Source of the DNA: Amoebophrya sp. A120
Taxonomy: Eukaryota > Sar > Dinophyceae > Syndiniales > Amoebophryaceae
Assembly (NCBI GenBank): GCA_905178155.1
Contig: CAJINV010000001.1
Coordinates: forward strand, 11,639,832-11,703,831
Direction: 5' to 3'
DNA: 64,000 nucleotides
How positions within the stretch are numbered: position 1 is the first letter of the stretch; every line of letters starts with the position of its first letter. Below the pieces are notes generated by a model. That model saw nothing but the letters and a program-made list of their open reading frames with translations. It did not search any database and had not been told where the DNA came from. This document shows positions 54,003 to 63,543 of the stretch, piece by piece. Made by a program: the position numbers and the translations under genes.

Positions 54003-54656
54003 TCACGCCTTGCACGTCAGACTAGGCGTGTCCTGCGATACGGTGGTGGAACAGGAGGAGATCATACTGGCGTGCGACTTTGTCGTGCTCAGAAACGACG
54101 CTCCGGTGTTACCAGTCCCCTCCTTCTCGTGCATGTTCCTTACGTGGTCGAAAGCTAGGCCGGATTCCAACAGAAACTGCTGCTCGTCCGGCTCCGCAGC
54201 GGCAAACCCGTTGACGTAGCGGTTAGAGAAGGTGCAGGTGAACGGCGTGGACATCGGTTGGTACTCGAACGCGTTATAATTGATGGTGACCAACGAACCG
54301 GCCTTCAAATCTTCCCGCGAAGTTAAAATCATGGTCCGCACGAATTTGGCCTCTTGTCCGGGTGTCATCTTCACACTGGTCGTGAGCAGATGAAACGCGC
54401 AGTTTGGATCGTACGCGTGTTGGCAGAATCGCAAGTCGGATTTCAACGAGTTCCAGGATTCGGTCTCAGAGATCTGGATCGAGTGCATGTCTTTGTCAGG
54501 GATGATCAGGATGTCAGGATCGCAGCGAGCGGACAGCAGCACCTCGCCGGCGACAACGTCCTGGCAAACGTGGAGCCCGGATCCTAATTCCGCCAGTGGC
54601 CCCTCCATGGGCTTCACAACGGTTTTGTTCGGGGCGGAGAAGTGGAAGTCACACAT
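54003..54656 (-). CDS. Small SET-domain protein
   Basis: A single exon of 217 residues starting MCDFHFSAPNK and ending in TGA. SET domains transfer methyl groups from SAM to lysines. Residues 20-45 (PLAELGSGLHVCQDVVAGEV) correspond to the opening GxGxxAxxDIxxGExI strand. LRFCQHAYDPNCAFHLLTT stands in the place of the NHSCDPN motif, REDLKAGSLVTINYNAFEYQ corresponds to the DIxxGEELTxDYN motif, and MSTPFTCTFSNRYVNGFA resembles the post-SET CxCGxxxCxGxI segment, with most cysteines missing. The catalytic Tyr of the final motif is kept (NYN). Loss of the post-SET cysteines and a short pre-SET region resemble small SET proteins of algae and phage. Substrate unknown. A GTAACA donor-like site lies near the end, so an extra 3' exon cannot be excluded. 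Confidence 0.62.
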   Translation of the reverse strand: MCDFHFSAPNKTVVKPMEGPLAELGSGLHVCQDVVAGEVLLSARCDPDILIIPDKDMHSIQISETESWNSLKSDLRFCQHAYDPNCAFHLLTTSVKMTPGQEAKFVRTMILTSREDLKAGSLVTINYNAFEYQPMSTPFTCTFSNRYVNGFAAAEPDEQQFLLESGLAFDHVRNMHEKEGTGNTGASFLSTTKSHASMISSCSTTVSQDTPSLTCKA

Positions 54657-55614
54657 TTTCGGTCTGTTACTTTTGGATACTTATCGAAGAAGATGTACTT
54701 CACGCACTTTCTTCAATGTGACGCAGCTGCAATTGGCTAGGGCAGTAATAGCTTTGATCTTCAGACTTTCAGTTTCAAAGTGGGTAATCGTGGAAGCGAG
54801 TGGAACAGCAATGCTTCTCTCGGGGGTGATCGGTTGGTGTGCCGACGTTTCGCAATCATGTGATTGCCAAAATAGAAGAGGCAAAGCGGCTAGCTCTTTG
54901 TAGCTCGAGGTTGTGGTTCAAAAGCGTAAAATTGAGTCATGAGAAGATGAAGGTGCTGCTGTTCTGATGCTCGGCGATCAGAAAATTCGGTTGTACTTGT
55001 GATGTAATAGTTGAGGACACAAACTGTGACAGAAGTAAACCGGCGCTAATGCTCCTGATCTAGCTCGTCCTTTCGGTTTATTCCCTCTTTCAGTCATCGC
55101 GACCGACCTTTCGCTCCTGTGTGGATTCCAAAAGCGGAACACTTGTCCTCATCCGTTCGGATGCAGGCCTCGTATAGCAGCCTGAAGCTTTCACGCCTAC
55201 ACTGAGGGCAGAAAGTTTTTACTTGCTTCGTGTTCCTCGCAGGATGGCTAGATAGACATAGAATCGCATTGCTTTATGATAAATCCGTTAAAGATTTCTT
55301 TTCTCTTCGATGGTTTTTACTCGTACGAGAATTGATCCATTCTTCTTCCGTGCGCGGCATAAGAATGCATATTCTGGAATATCAATATTGAGATACATCA
55401 ACATCAGGGCACAAGAGGAAAGCAACACTCATCAGCAAGCTCCCCAGGTGCCCTTCACACGGCCGTAAGTATCCAACGAAATACACGTACACCTTCGTTG
55501 TCAATTTTTGCCAGAAATAGATTCTTCCTGCCGTTGCTTGGAAATAGGTAGTCTTCTCCGTCGTGGTTATTTTCACTTGAGTGTACTAGTACTTCCAAAA
55601 TGCTCGACTTCATG
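54657..55614. other. SET leader and GPx 3' flank
   Basis: The right part should be the GPx 3' untranslated region, where a SECIS element is expected. I read it by eye. A CTGATGAG...CCCTGATG pair (around 55403-55434) resembles a SECIS quartet, but the stem is too short and lacks the apical AA, so no element is called. Nothing coding seen. Confidence 0.4.
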
Positions 55615-56557
55615 TTACTTTTTCGCCGCTTTTTTCATCACCGTGCCCGCCTTCGGTTTTGCAACCTTGGGCTTTTCTTCTTTCTTCGGTTTTTCCACAT
55701 TTTCCTTCTTTTTTTTCCCCGCGGCCGCAGACGAGCCCGCAGCACCGGACCCACCCTTCCCAGCACCCTTGGCCGGTGTGATTTTCGGCAGCTTGGCGCT
55801 CGCGTTGGTCGACTTCATGCCGTGGTCTTCCAATTTCGCAGCGAAGGTCCGCGGAGTCCCCGACCTTCAAAGGTGAAGATGTTGAGCGAGAAGTTGATGC
55901 ATTTCAAAGCCGTGCACGAATCAAGTCGACAAAATCCTTTGGACTTTGCCGCGACCTGCAGATGCGGAAAACTGAGCGATAGAGCAAAAAAAGCAGCAGA
56001 CACAAAAAACGTAGATGAAGACCATCGGGTAGTAGCTGCCCGAGACACGAAGAACGCAAAAACTCATAAAAAAAAGGAATTAACGAGATTGAAAAACATG
56101 CATCATGATCATCTTTATACAGAGCGTCCACATATTCCCCGTTTTCCCCGATCATGAAGTAGGTTCCAAAGTTCCACTTGATTGCCTCGAGGCCGCCTTT
56201 CTGCTTTAACCACTTGTACAGAGGGGCGGCGTTGTCTCCGTTCACCTCGATTTTGTCCATCATGAACAACTTGCCGCAGTCGTCCCCCAGGCATTTCTGG
56301 ACGAACTGCTGGATTTCACCGCAGGGCTTGCTCTCCTGCGAACCGAACTGGTTGCAGGGGAAGCAGAAGATCTGCAGGTCCTTCTGGAAGTCAGCTTGCA
56401 AATTCCGCATTTGCTCGTAGTGGTTCATCGTCTTGCCTCACTTGGAAGCGACGTTGACCAGCAGCGCCACCTTCTTTCCGTTCATCGCAGCCTTGAAGTC
56501 GACCGCCTTACCGGCGATGTCCTTCATTCCGGAAAACGAAAAAAGCGTGGTCGCCAT
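55615..56557 (-). CDS. Selenocysteine-containing glutathione peroxidase with Lys-rich tail
   Basis: Exons 56557-56121 and 55864-55615 are joined by a 256-bp GT-AG intron (GTATAA donor) in phase, giving 228 residues including selenocysteine. GPx reduces H2O2 and lipid hydroperoxides with thiols. The sequence opens MATTLFSFSGMKDIAGKAVD, and VALLVNVASK is followed by an in-frame TGA (56440-56438), then GKTMNHYEQMRNLQ. This is exactly the family VNVAS-x-[U/C]-G-x-T position (residue 40). FPCNQFGSQES supplies the catalytic Gln, and KWNFGTYFMIGENG the Trp and Asn. Downstream the frame continues for 188 codons. Neighbouring genes end with TGA, so it is a normal stop elsewhere. The C-terminus after LEDHGMKSTNASAKLP is an added Lys/Ala/Pro-rich tail of about 50 residues (KKKKENVEKPKKEEKP), absent from ordinary GPx. 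It could bind nucleic acid or direct nuclear location. Confidence 0.85.
56438..56440 (-). other. In-frame UGA, predicted selenocysteine codon
   Basis: TGA at codon 40 of the GPx gene, at the catalytic Sec/Cys position of the family. Decoding requires a SECIS element and the Sec machinery, neither of which is demonstrated in this window. Confidence 0.82.
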
Positions 56558-57260
56558 TTCCGAGGAGGTCAATCAACCTTACGAAACAGCGAGAAGCAGG
56601 TGCTCAAGTAAGGGGAGGTCGAGGTTGAGTGAAGTTTCGCTTTTCGCGTATACAGCTACCAGGGGAAAAAACGGCTTCTTGTTTTTTACTTTAGGTAACG
56701 AGTAGAGTAGAGCGTCTGTTTGTGAGTGTGACCCGGCAGTGTTACAAAAGCTTCGATAAAAAAGCTTTACCGAAACAAGTATCCTTCACGGTGAAGGTGA
56801 ACCTGAAGAAAGGGAAAGGTGGAAAACACTATATTGAAATCGTAACCGTAAGTTCTTTCGAATGCTTGTTTAGATCCTTCCTGTCTTCTGATACAGATCC
56901 ACAGCAGCTTTGGCCTGAACCTCATCCTTGGAAGTGGAGCACGGGGTGCTTCACCAGAACGATAAAGTTTCGCTCTTGCAGTGTTGTAGGGCTACAACCA
57001 TGCGGATCAACGTTGAAGGGACCTTTTCGTTTTCTCACATGTCAACAGTCATCCACGCACAGACACAGCGCTGTCCATTGATCGCGCGCCCAGATGTCAT
57101 CAAACATGCATTCGTTATGATGTTGCTATGCCTTTCGAACCTTACAAGGAAAAAAAATTCGGTATTTCCGAAACCAAACTTCATTTTTGCATCTACTTTG
57201 TAGATGCTTGTTCTCAGGGTCGGACTTCCAGCCCCCTCGCGCAAGTCCTTATCGCGAAAG
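56558..57260. other. Intergenic region
   Basis: About 0.7 kb between the GPx start and the PA14 gene's stop. Small frames on both strands overlap each other and have no features. Nothing recognised. Confidence 0.5.
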
Positions 57261-58736
57261 CTAGAAGGTAACAGCAGGAGCTGCTGCAGATCCAGATTGC
57301 GAGCAGGCATCTACTGCAGAAGTCGGACAGATCTGGCTGACTTCCGGGTTGCAGCTAAGAAGCGAGGCCGGCATCGTCATCATCTGGCTGTCGGTATCAG
57401 GGCCCATGTACCGAAGCGCCACCGCGCGCTTAATGTCTGACTTTTTCGCACGCACAAACAGCTGCACACAGTGCCCGCCTTTGGTCAGCTCCTGTACCTG
57501 CGGTGCTGCCACTCCGCAGGATTCCCCGCTTTCCACGCAGCCACGGGCTACGCACTGGTCCCTCTCCGTGAACAGGCGGCACTGCCCGTGCGTCAAAACC
57601 TGGTTGCCGTCAATCAGCAAGGTCGTCGACGTTTCTGGCTGTTCCGGCGAAACGTCAAACAGGTACGAGCCCGCTTGCAGGACATTCACGGACCCCGAGA
57701 ATCGCACCCACCAAATCAATGGCTCTGCGGCTGCGGTCGGGAGCCAGGTGAGCTGGTTACTCCCCAGCCGGTAGTCTACAAAGGGTGCTCGCGCCACGCC
57801 GTCCACGTTCGCAGGTTTCCAACCGCTTTGCCAATCTGCCGGTTGCGTGGCAGCACTGAAGAACTCCACGGACAGACCGCCTGGATTTAAGTCCGTCTCG
57901 CGGTCGTGCAGCTGGGAGAAATAGAGGCTGTATTTCTCTGCTACCTCATCCCCCGGCGCGACGGGATCTTTGCTACGGTGCGCCTGTGGCATATTGCCGT
58001 ACGTGGTGTATCCGCTCCGGCTCTTCAGTGGGTAGAACGACAGGGGGAGCTTGTCCATGGGGGCAAACACCCGGCGGTCCGGGCTGTCCAGACCTTTCAC
58101 GGGCTGACCCGCGACCACCTTTTTCGTCCCGCCGCCGCACACGCAACAGGCCTGGAGGGGCGAAACGCCCCCGCTCGCGAAGGTGGCGATCCCTTGTGAT
58201 TCCGTCCACCCCGCCCCGGCCTGGCCGTCCTCCGTGCAAAAGTTTTGTGCTTTGTAGTGAGCACACCCCCGACCGCTCGAGTCCGCGAACGTCGCGGGAG
58301 CGTCGTGACACTGCAGCCGAGCGTGCTGTGCGTCCGGAAGGTGGTCCGGAAACCGCTCGGCCACATCGTGCTCCGCGGGGAAGGGAACCCCGAAGCGGTG
58401 CTTCGGCAGGAACACGTAGTCTCCCCCGGGAGCGGAGTTCTCCTGCGGGTGCTTTTCCTCCTCGTGTTCCAGCTCCGACAAAGGTGCAATTGGCTCCAGG
58501 TCGTCCAAAACACGCAGGGGATGTTGCGGCAAGTACGGATTGCTTGTCGGAAAGATCGAACCCTGCAGGGTCGCGTGCGAATAGCTGTCCCACGCGTTCT
58601 CGTTCTTCCTGCTCGACCCCGGGTCGGAAACCAGATCCTTAATGTTGAACTTTGTTGCCAAGACGGGAGCAACAAGATGGGGAAGTTCGCGCACGACCGA
58701 CAGTCCAACCGCGACGGACATGCGCCGTCGTGTCAT
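57261..58736 (-). CDS. PA14-like protein with dinoflagellate-type Cys-rich module
   Basis: A single exon, 491 residues if translation starts at the ATG at 58736 (MTRRRMSVAVGLSVVRELPH). The frame is open further upstream, with other Mets at 58790 and 58826. The basic-then-hydrophobic start may be a signal peptide. Near residues 130-200 a Cys-rich module reads CHDAPATFADSSGRGCAHYK, then FCTEDGQAGAGW and ACCVCGGG. I know this spacing (C-D-x-P...DS-x-G-x2-C...CT...G-x-GW...ACC-x-CGGG) from many predicted dinoflagellate surface proteins. The second half resembles a PA14 domain: LSVEFFSAATQPADWQ, EPLIWWVRFSGSVNVLQAGS, FDVSPEQPETSTTLLIDGNQ and GGHCVQLFVRAKKSDIKRAV, with an inserted Cys-rich loop. 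PA14 domains bind glycans, so a cell-surface or host-contact role is conceivable. That part is inference. Confidence 0.6.
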   Translation of the reverse strand: MTRRRMSVAVGLSVVRELPHLVAPVLATKFNIKDLVSDPGSSRKNENAWDSYSHATLQGSIFPTSNPYLPQHPLRVLDDLEPIAPLSELEHEEEKHPQENSAPGGDYVFLPKHRFGVPFPAEHDVAERFPDHLPDAQHARLQCHDAPATFADSSGRGCAHYKAQNFCTEDGQAGAGWTESQGIATFASGGVSPLQACCVCGGGTKKVVAGQPVKGLDSPDRRVFAPMDKLPLSFYPLKSRSGYTTYGNMPQAHRSKDPVAPGDEVAEKYSLYFSQLHDRETDLNPGGLSVEFFSAATQPADWQSGWKPANVDGVARAPFVDYRLGSNQLTWLPTAAAEPLIWWVRFSGSVNVLQAGSYLFDVSPEQPETSTTLLIDGNQVLTHGQCRLFTERDQCVARGCVESGESCGVAAPQVQELTKGGHCVQLFVRAKKSDIKRAVALRYMGPDTDSQMMTMPASLLSCNPEVSQICPTSAVDACSQSGSAAAPAVTF

Positions 58737-59504
58737 TTTTTCCGACGCAAAGCTACTATGGCCGCGAGGAACTGTTTGCGTCAAGGTCATTTTCAACGTA
58801 GGAGTCCATCCTGCACTCTGGCGCATTTTTGCGCCACTTCTGTCATCGCCTGGGTCTTGCTGGGCTTCATCCCGCCCACCACAACCGCGATGCACAGGAG
58901 TGAGAATAATGCTAGCGCGAGCCTGCAAGAAAGGGATTATTGTGACATATCTGTTGTCTCGTTCCAATTTGTCAGAAGCATTTCTGGCGCGCACGTGGCA
59001 TTCTCAAAATACTTACGCGCATTTTCGTCCCACACAGACACACTCTCGTCCCTTTATTATTCTTAACTGCGTGTCTCTGTTTCGAATCTCGAGCTATCTT
59101 CGCTGCGGAGTACCTATTGACGACCTGTTGAATCTGGACTCTACCCAAGTACAACTTCGGTCGAACACAATGAAAGAAGATGCAGTGGCTCCAAACCAAT
59201 TGCAGAACCAAACTCCATGTCACATAAATCGTTGTGGATTTTCTTAAAAAAGCGCGATGTGAGTTTTCTTAAAAAATTCGAGCGCAAATTTGATCAAGAA
59301 ATGTTCCGCTTTCGTCAATCGTCAATGTCAATTTCTCATGTTGCATGATAGACCGCTGAATAAAGATAGTAAGTGCACGATATCTCGAGTTGTAGGAATC
59401 TTCCTGTTCGCGTGATGAAGCGAAGGAACCCAGTGTTAATAGCGCATCAAGAACTGGGGCATTATGAGAAGCAAGGAAGATGAACAAGAAAGCGCCCCTC
59501 CCCT
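58737..59504. other. Intergenic region
   Basis: Leader of the PA14 gene and 3' flank of Zuotin, about 0.75 kb. No supported exon on either strand. Confidence 0.5.
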
Positions 59505-62500
59505 TTACTTCTTCCCAGCCTTCTTTTTCTTGCCCTTTTCCTCAACTCCGAATTCGGCAAAAAGTGCGTCCAAGTCTTCTTCGTCATCCTTTTTGGCCGG
59601 CTTCTTCTTCTTACCCGCGGGCTTCTTGGCGCTGTCCGCATTGGCTCCCTGCTCGCCCTTGGAGTCGTTTCGGGTGACCTGCTTCTCTGAAACTTGCCAA
59701 GACTGCGGCGGGAAGTTCGCGCTCAGAATAGCGTCCATCTCCGGGTTCGAAAACTTCTTGGAGGCCTTCGCATCCGGCTGTTGGTGCGTCGGGGGCATCA
59801 ACGTTTTCAAACCTGTGAAAAAATGATTGTTGTCAATTGCCTAGGTGGTAAGTAGTTTTGATGCGACGAGCCAGAATGATCCAAACTCAACTGGAGCGAC
59901 AACTACTGTGTTTCATTCAATAGGTCGATATAGAGAAAGAGGTGAGTGTCACTTTCATGCAGCTGTACTACGGTTAGATGACTTTTCGAGACCACTTAAG
60001 TACACGTACCTTTCGAAAGCGCGGTCCGGGCCTTCTTGATCTTGTTTCTCAAGCTGCTGGAGATGCTGAGATTGCTCATGGCTTGCGTCGGGCGGACGGC
60101 CACTTCGAAGAAGTGAAATTTCGTAAACTTGGATGCCAAGAAAGCCACAACGTCCAGAGCGAGTTCCGCACGGGATTCTAAAGTGTCTTCCGTGCCTTCC
60201 GGGAGGGTCTTCAACGTGCCCGCGCGGATCCAGGCCTCGTTGATGACGTCCTCGGCGAGTTCGGCCTTCACTGCGGAAAAGACGGCTTCCAGTCCGCTGC
60301 CGTTGCACTCGTTGTCGTACTGGGCAAGCTGCTCCTCGCGCTGCTTGATGTACTGATCGGTCTGCACCTGCGATAGCTTCTCCTGCTCGGCAGCAGCCTT
60401 CTCACGGGCGGCTTCTTCCTGTGATTTTCGGAGTTTTTAAAAGACATTCATCATCCACTGAAATAAATTGGTGAAGATATCGCAAGACGAAAATAACACA
60501 GCTATCTTAGTGGAAAACGCGGCAAGGGCAATCTGCTTGTTCAGAAATGAGAAATGGGCTAAACATAGTACCTGATGCTTTTTGCGCATTTCCTCAGCCT
60601 TGGCCTTTTGTTCCTCCTGGGCCTTCTTTTCCTTCTCCGCCTCTTTTCGGGCCTTATCCTGCTCCTTCTTCTTGGCGGCTTCCTCCGCCTTCTTCCGCTG
60701 TGCCTCCTCCTGCTTGCGCTTCTCGGCGGCCTGCTTGCGCTTCTTTTCCGCATCTGCCTGTCGCTTGGCTTCCTGCTCCATATCGATCTTCTGTTCCATC
60801 ACTTCGGCGCGGGCATCCGGCTCGTCATCCTCGTCGACAGCCTGCTGGTTCTTGTTTTTTTTCTTGTTGTTCTTCTTGCCACCCTGCTTCTTGGCCGGGG
60901 CGGATTCCTGGAAGGCAGTCGTGTTGTTTTCGGCCGCCGCGTTCTCCACCGGCGGGTCGCACATGACCGGCTCCTCACCGAGCTGCTCACGGATCAAAGC
61001 GCACACCTTCGGGACCTGTTTTTGACAATAGGCAGAAGTTCGACTCGAACTAGACAGATGATGGCATAATTATGTGTGTCGTGTCTACTGGATTTCCTAC
61101 ATCGGTGGACGGTTGTAGTTGGCTGCTGTACTTGCAACTGTGAAAACGAAAACGGAAAAATGCATCCATTCGTAACTAAAAATTACCAGAGCCTCGCCAC
61201 TTTCCAAATCCTTTCCCCGAGCCAGCTCGTCCGTCAGGTCCGCCAACAGCGTTTCCGTCTCCTCGACTGTTTTTGTGGACAGCAGGACCGACTGGAACTG
61301 GTCCGCGGACACGGTTTTCGCATGCTGCTTCGCGAGTGCGCGCAAGTCCCGACGCAAGACCTTCAGTTTGTTCTTCTCCTCCTCCTTGGCCTCCTTTTCC
61401 TTCTTGCGCTTCTCCTCCGCCTCCTTTTCTTCCCGTTCGCGGGCCTCCTTTTCCTCCTTCTTCTTGCGCTCCTCTTCCTCCCGGGCGCGCTGCTTCGCCA
61501 GCTTCCCCTCGTTCTTCTTCTCCCACTGGCGCTGTTTCAGCAGTTTGATACGGGAGTCGTACTTCTCCGCGAGTTCGGCCAGCGTCAACAGCCGCGCGGA
61601 CTCGTCGTTGCGGTACTTCTGGCGGATGCGCGCGTTCTGTCGCTCAATGTACCGCTTCTCCTCGCGGTACTCGGACTTGTCCGGGTCGTCCAGCGCGTCG
61701 TCCCCCTCTTCTTCGATGATCTTCATGTCGAAATCGCGCCACGACTCGAAGTCGCCGGTCCAGAACTTGTAAAAGTCGGTGACCTTTTTCATGTACTTCT
61801 CGAACTCCGGCGTGCCCTCTTCCACCGAAACAAACGCCGGCAGTTGGGGCACCGGCTGCTTCAGGGACCACTTGCTGTTGCGCTGGAACACGTCGTGGAA
61901 GATGTCGTAAAACTGCTGGTCGGTGAGATCCTTCATCTCCGCGAGCTCCTTCTCCTTCGGGATCGTGTCGTCGAAGGGCAGGGAAGAATCGTACTTCCGC
62001 CGGCGGACCGGGTCAGACAGAATGTCGTAGGCCTCCTGCAGCTTCACGAACTCCTTCGCTTTCTGCTCGTCGGAGCCCTTCGTCTGCTTGTCCGGGTGGT
62101 ACACCAGACTCATGTCGCGGAACGCCTTCTTCAGATCCTTCTCCGTCGCGTCGACTTTCACTTGCAAAAATTTGTACAAATCCACGCCCTTCAAGTTGTC
62201 GTCAAGCTGTTATTTTTGTGAAATGAATTTGGAAAAAAAAGTCAATCGCTTTCGCTTGTGCGAAAAAAAGCCGTCGATAGCTCGGTACTAAAACCTTTGA
62301 ATTTTTCGAATTGATTCAATCAAACACAAATCATACCTTGAAGATTCCCGCCTTCGTGAAGCTCTTCGGTTTGTGGCGGTCGCCCTTGAAGCCAGCGGGA
62401 GTGGCCTCGTCGGTGTTCCCCTCGGATTCCACAGATTCGTCAACAACCATGCGTGCCTCTTCCATCTGGGTAAAAAACCCGCGACCGTACGGCTCCATCC

Positions 62501-62612
62501 GCATTGTCTCGACCTTGACACTGGCCGTCGCCGGCGTGTCCTTCTTTTCGAGCGGGAGCGGCCACAACATGGGCAGGTGGGAGGAGGAACTGCTGGACTG
62601 ATCTTGCGTCAT
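59505..62612 (-). CDS. DNAJC2: Zuotin/DNAJC2 ribosome-associated J-protein
   Basis: Exons 62612-62337, 62206-61187, 61015-60572, 60418-60010 and 59812-59505 join in phase with GT-AG introns of 130, 171, 153 and 197 bp, giving 818 residues. Zuotin, with Ssz1 and an Hsp70, forms the ribosome-associated complex that folds nascent chains. The N-terminal 90 residues include FFTQMEEARMVVDE. The J domain starts LKGVDLYKFLQVKVDATEKD, and HPDK (near residue 129) is intact. The Zuotin homology region follows: FYDIFHDVFQRNSKWSLKQP, KVTDFYKFWTGDFESWRDFD and DDPDKSEYREEKRYIERQNA. A charged coiled coil (EEERKKKEEKEAREREEKEA) and more Lys/Glu-rich sequence come next. A helical domain follows (ISSSLRNKIKKARTALSKG), then a Lys-rich tail ending near EDLDALFAEFGVEEK. 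It is longer than yeast Zuo1 (433) and lacks the SANT domains of human DNAJC2 (621). Confidence 0.92.
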
Positions 62613-63543
62613 TTTGTTTTTTGTTTTTGAATGCAGTACAAACGAAAATGTAAACGTACGTGTAACGAGAACGTCTGAAGCGAAAATATTTTTACGAAGA
62701 ATGCGCGAATGTGTTGATATCTAAAGTTTATTGGCGATATGGATGAAGTTCGGCAATTGGAAATACTATCACGTATTTTCGTTTTGAAAACACATGAACG
62801 AACTCGATTTCCTGTTGTGGGTGACATTTACGAAAAAAAACGATGCAAGACCATTACCGTTAAAGAAGGCTACCTTGAAAAAAATTGAATGTGCTCTCTT
62901 CGCGTGATGTGACTTTTGGAACCATGTCAGAATTTTTGGATCGTCATCTAGTCTGATCGTCTGCGTATTTTGGAGCTGCAGAGAGCTTTAGCTTGAGCTT
63001 GTTGGATGAAGTGCTGAGTAATGCATAAGAATGATCGCATCAGGTGAGACTGATTTCAAGCATGGGTCGCGCAGCACAGATCTTCTGTAACATTTTTTTG
63101 ACTCGTGAATGGTAGATCCCATCTTCAAGCTTGTTGTCTCAGTTCAGAATCATGGAGTACTTAATTAAAAAAGCTTCGGCGGGAAACACATTTTCGTCCC
63201 AATCTGCAAATGCAATCTCGATCTTCGTCCACTTTCGTGGATTTTCTGTGGGTCGATGGTGTTCGCGCACTTTTCAAACCTGATCCTTCAGCAAATTTTT
63301 TTCTACACAGTTCTTTCGTGTCATTTGCAATTGCGCATCTCATCTGAAAACACTGCTACTATTGTACAAGCGTGTTGGCTCTACCAACGAGACTAAGACT
63401 CTGTGAAAAAAAGAAGTTCGTTTGTCGCTAAGAAAGAGGGATACTACGAAAATGAAATCGCAGAAGCATGATTTCGCGAAAGTTCCCAGATTACTCATGT
63501 TAGTGACATGGCAAACACACCAAAGTCGGATCACTGCCTGCTC
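62613..63543. other. Intergenic region
   Basis: About 0.9 kb, AT-rich, between the Zuotin start and the right-edge gene's stop. No exon or RNA gene recognised. Confidence 0.5.

Noticed and set aside
55381-55614. SECIS candidate in the GPx 3' flank
   Set aside because: An ATGA/TGAT pair exists, but the intervening stem is too short and mostly G-U with no apical AA. A program search is needed.
55865-56120. Non-canonical intron in the GPx gene
   Set aside because: I first saw no GT donor at the apparent exon end. A GTATAA donor slightly upstream with the AAG acceptor restores GT-AG and the frame.
56438-56440. UGA reassigned as an ordinary sense codon
   Set aside because: Neighbouring genes end in TGA (for example at 49570 and 54003), and the one internal TGA is at the Sec position of a known selenoprotein family.
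61076-62221. 381-residue plus-strand frame, very Leu-rich
   Set aside because: It is the antisense of the Lys/Glu-rich Zuotin gene (AAG and GAG read backwards give CTT and CTC), and the Zuotin frame has clear homology.
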